Below are positions 8,547 to 15,682 of a DNA stretch of 23,381 nucleotides, one piece after another. How positions within the stretch are numbered: position 1 is the stretch's first letter; the number at the start of each line of letters is the position of its first letter. The stretch is from NCBI GenBank assembly GCA_030636745.1, contig DAOVWH010000010.1, forward strand, positions 1 to 23,381, in the 5' to 3' direction. The translations under genes were made by a program, and so were the position numbers. A model generated the notes under the pieces. That model searched no databases and was not told where the DNA came from. It worked only from the letters and a program-made list of their open reading frames with translations. Source of the stretch: UBA1672 sp023140905 (GTDB lineage: Bacteria > Pseudomonadota > Alphaproteobacteria > Micavibrionales > Micavibrionaceae).

Positions 8547-10145
8547 TCAGTCTATTCCTTTTTGAAATTCTGCTTTTTGAAATTCTTCTTCAGATTCAGA
8601 AGGCTGCCGCAAAAGAATATAAGGCGCACATGGCACATTTTCTCCTACAGCATCAAGACTTCCTTTTACAAAATTATAAAGACTTTCCGGTAAATCTGTT
8701 TTTTGTAAAGAAACTTCCTCAGACATTACAAGATTCCAGTCAAACGGCGTTTGATCTTTAGCTAAAGACCTTTGCGCAACCGTAATCATTCCCTCTTTTG
8801 TATCCAAAGCCAGAGCTTCAATATTATATCCCCCAGCCTCTTCATTTTCGGATAAGACAGTAATACCACAACTCGAATGAATGCTTTGCTTACCGGAAAG
8901 AATAGTAGGTAAATGCTTAAACCACGGCTGCACAAAAGGAATATCTATCACACCATCTTGCATAATCGAAATTATATTCCGGTTCCCGGAATCTTTAAGC
9001 ATCATTATTACAGGCATAAGCTGACGTCCGTCTTTGCTTGTTATAGCGCTAAAACGCAAACGTCCTGCTTTTTGCAATAAATCAAACTCCAGAAAATCAT
9101 AGGATGTATTTCCGGCATCAACATTGCGCAAAAACACATGTAAATCCAGATCATGCGGTCCTAGAAATGCAGAAAAGCCGTCCATACGATGAACGACACC
9201 ATCATAGCCGACTAACTTACGCATACGAGTTAAAATACTGAATACGCTTTGCGGTCCCAGAACATCAGCCAATACCAGTTTCTCAGCTTTTAATTCACCT
9301 GATATATTTATCGGTGCACCATTTTTATGTGAGATATCAATAATAAGATCCGGCTCTAAAATACTTTGTCCGTTTTGTAAACTTAGTGTCCCTTTGAGCT
9401 TCACCATCTCATCACTCAGTGCTAAAACCGATATATCACCGCTAATAACTTTATCATTGCTACGAATTTCCAGTTTTTCGACCTTGAAATGGCGGGAAGA
9501 TATACGATCGTATACACCTTCTATATGAAAATCTGCCAAATCAAATACAAAATTCGATTTTGGTGCGAGGATATAAGATGTCCGGCCTATTCTTGTTTGA
9601 GCTTCCAAAGCCGCTTCAAAATTCCAGCTTTGAAGTCCTATCTTACCATTTGCACGCAGGATTGCTTCTGTACCTTCCTGATCGTAATCAATAAACGCCT
9701 TCTCAATGATAAATTCATGAGGCATAAAAACACCTTTAATTGCACTAAGATCTTCTGCATAGAACTCAGTTATGCGTGGCGTTTTTGTTGCAACATCAAA
9801 AAACGGCATAGCTAAGCGCAATTTTCCTAAACTGATTAGCGCAACATCTTCTTCTGATTTTGCATAAATGTTTACATCTTCAACGTCCAGACGAACTGTA
9901 GGAAAGAACCCCATATAATTGAGTTTCCCCAGCGTAACCGGACGCCTGCCGACAAACTCGCTAATAAAACTGCGCACGCCATCATGCAGGGTTTCATTAC
10001 TCCCTCCCATATTGGCTAATACTGTCAGAATAACCAAAATAAACGCACAAAAGAAAAAACATATTTTCATTATGCCCATAAACCACTGATAGAGTGCTTT
10101 ATGTTTTTTATCTTTTGGCTCAAGAAGGTAAGATTCTTCGCTCAT
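8547..10145 (-). CDS. AsmA-like inner-membrane-anchored periplasmic protein
   Basis: A 532-aa protein with a cytoplasmic N-tail, one membrane anchor at about residues 22-45, and a long beta-rich periplasmic region. The first ~100 residues after the anchor show the AsmA N-terminal pattern: GRRPVTLGKLNYMGFFPTVR followed by LDVEDVNIYAK and LISLGKLRLAMPFFD. AsmA-family proteins (AsmA, TamB and YhdP relatives) are linked to outer-membrane assembly and lipid transport; the exact role here is unknown. The C-terminus ends in a tandem EFQKA-EFQKG duplication. A gap of about 80 bp separates it from rluC upstream. In related alphaproteobacteria I recall a HAD phosphatase at this position, so this gene may be a lineage-specific occupant of the block. 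Confidence 0.75.
   Translation of the reverse strand: MSEESYLLEPKDKKHKALYQWFMGIMKICFFFCAFILVILTVLANMGGSNETLHDGVRSFISEFVGRRPVTLGKLNYMGFFPTVRLDVEDVNIYAKSEEDVALISLGKLRLAMPFFDVATKTPRITEFYAEDLSAIKGVFMPHEFIIEKAFIDYDQEGTEAILRANGKIGLQSWNFEAALEAQTRIGRTSYILAPKSNFVFDLADFHIEGVYDRISSRHFKVEKLEIRSNDKVISGDISVLALSDEMVKLKGTLSLQNGQSILEPDLIIDISHKNGAPINISGELKAEKLVLADVLGPQSVFSILTRMRKLVGYDGVVHRMDGFSAFLGPHDLDLHVFLRNVDAGNTSYDFLEFDLLQKAGRLRFSAITSKDGRQLMPVIMMLKDSGNRNIISIMQDGVIDIPFVQPWFKHLPTILSGKQSIHSSCGITVLSENEEAGGYNIEALALDTKEGMITVAQRSLAKDQTPFDWNLVMSEEVSLQKTDLPESLYNFVKGSLDAVGENVPCAPYILLRQPSESEEEFQKAEFQKGID
8558..8586. repeat. Short tandem duplication (15-bp period) in the 3' end of the AsmA-like gene
   Basis: The 14-mer ctttttgaaattct occurs at 8558-8571 and again at 8573-8586, separated by one base. 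On the coding strand it encodes EFQK twice near the C-terminus. The last copy supplies the AAGGA upstream of the ATP12 chaperone start. Confidence 0.85.
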
Positions 10146-10227
10146 TCATTTTATCTTTCTATTTTGCCTGTTATAGATATGAATACGAGACTGTAAACTC
10201 GCGCTCTATTATAGAGAGCATACGTCC

Positions 10228-11259
10228 TCAATCAAGCTCTTCAAAAGGATCTTGCTTGTATTTATGATTAAAGCCCAATGCTTTCCAGCTACGCACTAGA
10301 TCAACCGGAAGCGGAGCAACGATATCAAGCATATGACCGGATTTTATTGGATGCGGTAATATCAAACGATGTGCATGTAAGTGCAAACGTTTTACTATAT
10401 CCATTCCAACTAAATCAGCCTCAATACGCTTACTTTCTTCATCTTTAGTTGCCCTGTATTTGCGATCTCCCAATACTCCGCACCCAAGCACTTTAGCTGC
10501 ATGAACGCGAATTTGGTGAGTTCGCCCTGTTCGCGGCCAGAATGCAATAAAAGCAGCTTCACGCCCGGCATTTTCTATGACCACATATTCGGTAACAGCG
10601 ATTTTGCCTTCTTCCTCATTAATTTCCATTTTCTCATAATCACCACCGGATTTGAGAATTGGTGCTTTAATTGTGCCTTCAAAAACTTCCGGCACAGGAG
10701 AAACAACCGCCCAGTAAATCTTGCGTATATCATGTCTTTTAAAATTTTCACCCAAAGCTCTGGCTACTTTTGCTGAACGTGCAAGAAGAAGAATGCCGCT
10801 TGTATCTTTATCAAGACGATGAACAAGGCGAGGAACAACACCTTCTTTATTCTTAAAAACCTCTAACATACCATCAATATGATACTTTGTATTTGTACCA
10901 CCCTGAACAGCCAGATTATATGGTTTATTAAGCGCAATTATGTCTTCATCTTCATAAATCACTAATGAGCGCATAAAGGCCCGGTCTTTATCGGTGATTT
11001 TAGGTTTGAAGGGTATACGTGATGGTTTGCCGTCTTGACGTTGAAATGCTGATGGTGGGATTTTAACCTTTTGCCCGGCTTCAATACGAGTATCCGGCTT
11101 AACTCTTTTTCCATTGATACGGATTTGCCCTTTACGCAAAAGCTTTTGCGCCAGCACATAAGATAATTCCGGCACAGATTTCCTAAGCCAGCGATCAAGG
11201 CGCTGTCCGTCATCATCTTGTTTTACCGTGATAAAGCGTGGGGGCAATATATCACTCAT
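10228..11259 (-). CDS. rluC: RluC/RluD-family 23S rRNA pseudouridine synthase
   Basis: Isomerises uridines in 23S rRNA. The 343-aa protein has an N-terminal S4 RNA-binding domain (about residues 18-68: QRLDRWLRKSVPELSYVLAQ and KGQIRINGKRVKPD), then the RluA-type catalytic domain with HRLDKDTSGILLLARS (catalytic Asp150) and GRTHQIRVH (about 245-253). I place the start at the ATG at 11259, not at upstream ATGs, because it precedes the conserved N-terminus and forms an ATGA overlap with the stop of the crcB remnant, implying translational coupling. RluC versus another RluA-type subgroup is judged from the S4 domain and neighbourhood, so the target uridines are not certain. Confidence 0.93.
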   Translation of the reverse strand: MSDILPPRFITVKQDDDGQRLDRWLRKSVPELSYVLAQKLLRKGQIRINGKRVKPDTRIEAGQKVKIPPSAFQRQDGKPSRIPFKPKITDKDRAFMRSLVIYEDEDIIALNKPYNLAVQGGTNTKYHIDGMLEVFKNKEGVVPRLVHRLDKDTSGILLLARSAKVARALGENFKRHDIRKIYWAVVSPVPEVFEGTIKAPILKSGGDYEKMEINEEEGKIAVTEYVVIENAGREAAFIAFWPRTGRTHQIRVHAAKVLGCGVLGDRKYRATKDEESKRIEADLVGMDIVKRLHLHAHRLILPHPIKSGHMLDIVAPLPVDLVRSWKALGFNHKYKQDPFEELD

Positions 11260-11495
11260 GAAGCTATACTCCGCATAATCCAACGTCCTGCAATTAAAGC
11301 CAGAATGCCCAATATCACAGATCCGAATAAATAGCAAAGAGCCTGAGAAGTTGCACCACGTTCCCCAATATTAACAATCATTGTCCCCCATGGATAACCA
11401 TGCCCAAAATAACGCACATCTCCAACATTTACAGTATGGCGCATTGTTGCGCCTACAGCCCCGCTAAGAGCTACAACAACTATTGTACTTATCAT
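11256..11495 (-). pseudogene. crcB: crcB/Fluc fluoride channel with large in-frame internal deletion
   Basis: The open frame encodes only 79 residues; CrcB proteins are usually about 120-130. The N-terminal half of the family is recognisable (ALSGAVGATMRH, then YPWGTMIVN at about residues 34-42), and so is the C-terminal end (ERGATSQALCYLFGSVILG, about 45-63). The whole middle is absent: the rest of the second helix and the third helix with the GFxGGxTTFSTF segment that lines the pore and forms the central Na site. The join lies near residues 43-44 and keeps the frame. Such a product should not form a fluoride channel. Its TGA overlaps the rluC start (ATGA), which may be why the frame has been kept. 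It is divergent from the DMT transporter gene. Confidence 0.75.
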
Positions 11496-11555
11496 TCAAA
11501 CCTCTTAGAGTAGCGCGTCTTTATTGTCTATTTTGACTGTCTCTTACAGAAAGCA

Positions 11556-12419
11556 ATGTTAATGGGTTTAAGCAATACGCAAAAGGGAATTCTTCTGGCT
11601 TTCATTGGTTTTAACTGTTTCACCATTTCTGATGCTTGCATTAAATGGATGGGCGATCACTATGATGTGACGACTATTATATTCTGGATTTATTTGATTA
11701 TACTTATCATAGGCACAATTTACGCTTTATTCGCGGGTGTAAATAAAACGCTTACAACACATAAACCCGTTATCCATATTGCCCGCGGAATTTTTATGCT
11801 CATAACCACCGGTTTCGCTGTTTCAGCTCTGTCTACCAGCTTATCTCTGGCCACATTATATACAATTATTTTTCTGAACCCAATGCTTATTACAATTGCC
11901 GCTATTCCTTTGTATAAAGAGCCTGTCTCAAAGCGGCACTGGCAAATTATTATTTTAGGATTTACCGGAATTATTGTAGCTTTTCATAAAGATGTCTCCA
12001 TATTCACACCACAGATCTTTTACGCTTTTTGTGTATTATTTGCCTGCACTATAACAAATTTACTCGCACGTCCTATTGATAAACGTGACCACATTCTAAC
12101 TCTGTCTTTTTACCCTGCCCTGATTACCGTTCCGGCGATATTAATATATACGCATGGCTATGTCCCTTTACCTTCCACAGAAGACATCCCTGTTTTTATT
12201 TTGGTCGGGATAACAACTCTTCTGGCCCTAAGCTGCGTTTCGCATGGATTTCGAATTGCCCCACACGCTGCTGTTGCTCCAACACAATACACACAAATGA
12301 TTTTTGGAATTATTATTGGTTATTATGTTTTTGGAGATGTCCCCGGCACTTGGCTTCTTATAGGTGCGGGAATAATTATTTCTAGCGGGCTGCTTTTGGT
12401 TATGCAAAAAAAGATTTAA
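11556..12419 (+). CDS. DMT-superfamily (EamA) transporter
   Basis: A 287-aa polytopic protein with about ten membrane helices in two EamA halves. Family patterns are the early helix containing DACIKWM, the arginine-led helix HIARGIFMLITTGFA, LYTIIFLNPMLITIAAIPLY followed by KEP and the HWQIIILGFTGIIVAF segment, and in the second half PTQYTQMIFGIIIGYYVFGD. These proteins move small metabolites across the inner membrane; the substrate cannot be told from sequence. A possible alternative start is the second Met at 11562. The ribosome-binding site agaaag lies a few bases upstream. It is divergent from the crcB remnant across about 60 bp and followed by nadA after about 100 bp. Confidence 0.9.
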   Translation: MLMGLSNTQKGILLAFIGFNCFTISDACIKWMGDHYDVTTIIFWIYLIILIIGTIYALFAGVNKTLTTHKPVIHIARGIFMLITTGFAVSALSTSLSLATLYTIIFLNPMLITIAAIPLYKEPVSKRHWQIIILGFTGIIVAFHKDVSIFTPQIFYAFCVLFACTITNLLARPIDKRDHILTLSFYPALITVPAILIYTHGYVPLPSTEDIPVFILVGITTLLALSCVSHGFRIAPHAAVAPTQYTQMIFGIIIGYYVFGDVPGTWLLIGAGIIISSGLLLVMQKKI

Positions 12420-12523
12420 TGACCCGTTTTTATCAATATTATCTATATGAGCCTTGACCTATCTGCACTGAACATGAAGTATAGGGTTCTCAAAATATAT
12501 ATTTGCCAGAGAAAGTTAAAAAT

Positions 12524-13534
12524 ATGAGCACGCAAAACCTTGCGTATACGAATGAAGTTGCTAATGCTACAGCACCGGTTTATGAAAAGCTCTCTTCCCA
12601 ATATAATAAAGATCAGTGGGAAAAGATTGCACCTTATATCTATGAAATCAACCGCCTGAAAGCAGAGAAAAACGCTACTATTCTGGTGCATAATTATATG
12701 ACACCGGATATTTTTTACGGCATTGGCGATATAGTTGGTGATTCTCTTATGCTGGCACGAAAAGCCTCACAGACAAACGCAGATATCATTGTTCAATGCG
12801 GCGTGCATTTTATGGCTGAGACAGCAAAGATTTTATGCCCTGATAAAAAAGTTATTATTCCCGATCCTAAAGCCGGTTGTTCTCTGGCTAATTCTATTAC
12901 AGCAAAAGACGTGCGCGACCTTAAAGAAAAATATCCGGGCATTCCGGTTGTTACTTATGTGAATACATCTGCTGAGGTCAAAGCTGAATCAGATGTATGT
13001 TGTACGTCCTCTAATGCTTTGCAAATTGTCAATGCATTGAAAAAAGAAGGGCATGACAGCGTTATTTTTACGCCGGATCAATATCTTGCACAAAATGTTG
13101 CTGCACAGACTGATGTGAATGTCATCATTTATGAAGGCAGTTGCGAAGTTCACGAGCTATATAGTGCGCAAAATGTTATTGATGCACGCAACACACATGA
13201 AGGTCTTGTTGTTCTGGCTCACCCTGAATGCAAACCGGAAGTTATGGCACAAGCCGACTATGCCGGTTCCACAGCACAGATGGATGATTATATCAAAAAA
13301 CATCAGCCTAAGACTGCTATGTTGGTTACTGAACGCTCAATGAGCGATAACGTTGCAGCAAGTAATCCTGATGTTAAGTTGCTAAACATGCCCCATGCTT
13401 GCCCGCATATGAAACGTATTACCTTGCAAAACGTTCTGGAAGCTCTTCAAAATGAAGCACCTGAAGTTCTGATTGATCCTGATATCCTTGAGCGTGCGAA
13501 ACACCCTGTAGACCGGATGCTGGAACTAAGCTAA
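12524..13534 (+). CDS. nadA: Quinolinate synthase NadA
   Basis: Condenses iminoaspartate with dihydroxyacetone phosphate to quinolinate, using a [4Fe-4S] cluster (de novo NAD synthesis). The 336-aa protein shows VHNYMTPDIF, DSLMLARKA, GVHFMAETAKIL, and the three expected cluster cysteines in context: C119 (KAGCSLANS), C207 (EGSCEVHE) and C293 (HACPHMKRITL), with spacing close to the E. coli enzyme (C113, C200, C297). I chose ATG 12524 over an in-frame TTG at 12503 because of the gagaaagtt ribosome-binding-like sequence before it. nadC follows on the same strand with a 36-bp gap, so the pair is probably an operon. Nothing resembling nadB (aspartate oxidase) or aspartate dehydrogenase is adjacent. 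Confidence 0.96.
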   Translation: MSTQNLAYTNEVANATAPVYEKLSSQYNKDQWEKIAPYIYEINRLKAEKNATILVHNYMTPDIFYGIGDIVGDSLMLARKASQTNADIIVQCGVHFMAETAKILCPDKKVIIPDPKAGCSLANSITAKDVRDLKEKYPGIPVVTYVNTSAEVKAESDVCCTSSNALQIVNALKKEGHDSVIFTPDQYLAQNVAAQTDVNVIIYEGSCEVHELYSAQNVIDARNTHEGLVVLAHPECKPEVMAQADYAGSTAQMDDYIKKHQPKTAMLVTERSMSDNVAASNPDVKLLNMPHACPHMKRITLQNVLEALQNEAPEVLIDPDILERAKHPVDRMLELS

Positions 13535-13536
13535 TC

Positions 13537-13550
13537 TACTATATATAGTA
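13537..13550. repeat. Perfect 14-bp A/T-rich palindrome between nadA and nadC
   Basis: TACTATATATAGTA reads identically on both strands and begins two bases after the nadA stop. It could be an operator half-site pair or a chance A/T palindrome; nothing in the sequence decides between these. Confidence 0.5.
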
Positions 13551-13556
13551 ATTAAC

Positions 13557-13562
13557 AAGGAG
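13557..13562 (+). promoter_or_regulatory. Strong Shine-Dalgarno of nadC
   Basis: AAGGAG lies 8 nt before the ATG at 13571, which favours that start over the in-frame TTG at 13568. Confidence 0.8.
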
Positions 13563-13570
13563 TTAGATTG

Positions 13571-14416
13571 ATGCAACTTCCTTCTATTCTTATTGAAGAG
13601 CTGGTGCGCAATGCCTTAAAAGAAGATTTGGGACATGGTCTGGATATTACAAGTGCGGCTGCTTTGTCTCCTCATGAGGAGATGCGCGGTATATTTAAAG
13701 CTCGCGAGGAAGGCGTGTTGGCTGGACTGGTTCTAGCTCTCTCAACTTTTCATCACATTGATACAGATATTGAATTTGAGATTTTTGCACAAGATGGTGA
13801 AGTTATAGATTCCGGTCAGGGCATCGCTATAGTAAGCGGCCCGGCGCAAGCTTTATTAACTGCTGAACGTGTAGCACTGAATTTTCTTACCCATCTTTCC
13901 GGTATAGCCTCTTTAACTCGCCGCTATGTTCTGGCTGTGCAAGGAACAAAAACACGTATTTGTGATACACGCAAGACATTGCCGGGTTTACGGGCTGTGC
14001 AAAAATATGCTGTACGCGCCGGAGGTGGATTTAACCACCGCTTTGGCCTAGACGATGCGGTATTGATTAAAGATAACCATATTGCTACGGCTGGTGGAAT
14101 TTTTGAAGTTCTGAATATGGCGCGTGAAAATACCGGCCATATGATTAAAATCGAGATCGAAGTTGATACACTGGAACAACTTGAGGAAGTTCTGAAGCAC
14201 GGTGGTGCTGATGTTGTGATGCTGGATAATTTCTCACTCGAAAATTTAAAACGCGGCGTTGATATTGTAGATAATAAAATAATTGTTGAAGCTTCCGGCG
14301 GTGTTAACTTGAATAATGTCGCCAATATCGCTCAAACAGGTGTTGATTATATCTCGGTTGGCGCACTCACCCATTCCGCTCCAACATTGGATATTGGATT
14401 TGATGTTGATGTTTAA
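13571..14416 (+). CDS. nadC: Nicotinate-nucleotide pyrophosphorylase (quinolinate phosphoribosyltransferase)
   Basis: Converts quinolinate and PRPP to nicotinate mononucleotide, the step after NadA. The 281-aa protein has the N-terminal ALKEDLGHGLDITS, the alpha-helical ERVALNFLTHLSGIAS, the substrate-binding TRKTLPGLRAVQKYAV (from residue 133), GGGFNHRFGLDDAVLIKDNH, and the barrel-end segments DVVMLDNFS, VEASGGVNL and DYISVGALTHS. Length and motifs are typical. A strong AAGGAG precedes the chosen ATG. It is very likely in an operon with nadA and converges on asd across a long A/T hairpin. Confidence 0.97.
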   Translation: MQLPSILIEELVRNALKEDLGHGLDITSAAALSPHEEMRGIFKAREEGVLAGLVLALSTFHHIDTDIEFEIFAQDGEVIDSGQGIAIVSGPAQALLTAERVALNFLTHLSGIASLTRRYVLAVQGTKTRICDTRKTLPGLRAVQKYAVRAGGGFNHRFGLDDAVLIKDNHIATAGGIFEVLNMARENTGHMIKIEIEVDTLEQLEEVLKHGGADVVMLDNFSLENLKRGVDIVDNKIIVEASGGVNLNNVANIAQTGVDYISVGALTHSAPTLDIGFDVDV

Positions 14417-14493
14417 ATCAACCCTGTTGCTTTAAAACCGTGCTCTAATTCCAGTAGAATATTTAGTTAATATTACACACCCATATTTTACGC

Positions 14494-14527
14494 AATTTAA
14501 CAAAATGATTAATCACTTTGTTAAATT
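14494..14527. terminator. Long A/T-rich hairpin between convergent nadC and asd
   Basis: A 34-bp palindrome, centred between 14510 and 14511, pairs at 16 of 17 positions: aatttaacaaa (14494-14504) with tttgttaaatt (14517-14527), one A/C mismatch, then tgatt/aatca. It lies 31 bp before the asd stop end and 78 bp after the nadC stop. It could act as a bidirectional transcription stop, although it lacks a G/C-rich stem, or it could be a protein-binding palindrome. Confidence 0.55.
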
Positions 14528-14557
14528 ATTACTCTCGCAGCATTCAGGTATTTATAT

Positions 14558-15568
14558 CTACCCTTCTTTAATCAGAAGTTCTGCGATTTGCACTGTGTTA
14601 AGCGCAGCACCTTTGCGCAAATTATCACTTACGCACCAGAAATTCAGACCGTTTTTAACAGTTGGGTCTTTGCGAATACGTGAAACATAGACATCGTCTT
14701 CGCCTTGCACTTCCTTTTGTGTTATGTAAGACAAATCTTCATTATCAACATCAATCACTGTCACTCCGTCAAATTCACGCCATATATCAGTAATTTCCTT
14801 AGGCAATAACTCATTCTCCATCTCAACATTAACCATTTCAGCATGGCTTATAAACACAGGAACGCGCACACAAGACGCGCAAACTTCAATAGCAGGATCC
14901 AGAATTTTCTTGGTTTCAACAACCATTTTCCATTCTTCCTTAGTCATACCATCATCCATAAAGACATCAACCTGCGGAATAGTATTAAAAGCAATTTGTT
15001 TTGGATAAACAGAAAACTCTGGAAACTTATTCATGTAGATACCTTTAGTCTGATTGAATAATTCATCCATTGCCGCTTTACCAGAACCGGACACAGCCTG
15101 ATATGTACTGACCACTACGCGTTTAATCGTTGCTGCTTCATGGATAGGCTTAAGAGCCACAACCATCTGAATAGTTGAACAATTAGGATTAGCAATAATA
15201 TTTTTCTTTGTGTGTTCCTTGATAGCTTGAGGATTTACCTCCGGCACAATCAAAGGCACATCCGGGTCCATGCGAAACTGACTGGTATTATCAATGACAA
15301 CAGCACCGGCCTTGGCTGCAATAGGAGAATATTGCGCAGAAACTTTAGCGCCGGGAGATGAAAGCACGATATCAGTGCCCTTAAAGTCGAACTTGGCCAT
15401 GTCCTGAACTTTAATCGGCGTATCGCCGTAATAGACTTCCTTACCAACTGAACGACTGGAGGCTAAGGCCACCACTTCATCAGCAGGGAAATTGCGTTCA
15501 TGTACAATATTGAGAAGTTCTTGTCCAACATTTCCTGTTGCACCGGCAATCGCGACTTTATAACCCAT
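14558..15568 (-). CDS. asd: Aspartate-semialdehyde dehydrogenase
   Basis: Reduces aspartyl phosphate to aspartate semialdehyde, the branch point to lysine/diaminopimelate, threonine and methionine. The 336-aa protein has the NADP-binding GATGNVGQELL (residues 9-19), SRSVGKEV, the catalytic Cys130 in ANPNCSTIQM, AVSGSGKAAMDEL, and CVRVPVFISHAEMVNVE with the active-site His242. The start is preceded by a good AGGAG on the - strand. It stands alone, diverging from the histidine kinase across about 110 bp and converging with nadC. Confidence 0.97.
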   Translation of the reverse strand: MGYKVAIAGATGNVGQELLNIVHERNFPADEVVALASSRSVGKEVYYGDTPIKVQDMAKFDFKGTDIVLSSPGAKVSAQYSPIAAKAGAVVIDNTSQFRMDPDVPLIVPEVNPQAIKEHTKKNIIANPNCSTIQMVVALKPIHEAATIKRVVVSTYQAVSGSGKAAMDELFNQTKGIYMNKFPEFSVYPKQIAFNTIPQVDVFMDDGMTKEEWKMVVETKKILDPAIEVCASCVRVPVFISHAEMVNVEMENELLPKEITDIWREFDGVTVIDVDNEDLSYITQKEVQGEDDVYVSRIRKDPTVKNGLNFWCVSDNLRKGAALNTVQIAELLIKEG

Positions 15569-15682
15569 TTTTTTCTCCTGATGTTATTCCTGATCTATGG
15601 ATAGTCAAGAGTCTGTGATACCTTATGCATTGACTGCTTTGCAAGCCTTTCCTTAAGCTCTTTATTGATACATGAAGAATTC

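Noticed and set aside
10200..10222. Small inverted repeat gctct/agagc downstream of rluC as a terminator
   Set aside because: The stem is only about five base pairs and is not followed by a T-run on the - strand.
12454..12486. A promoter before nadA beginning with TTGACC
   Set aside because: The only TATA-like box lies about 20 bp away and the one at 17-bp spacing (AAGTAT) is a poor match.
15580..15608. A promoter for asd (TTGACT with TAACAT, 16-bp spacing, - strand)
   Set aside because: The -10-like box would leave almost no leader before the AGGAG and ATG, so transcription could not start there usefully.
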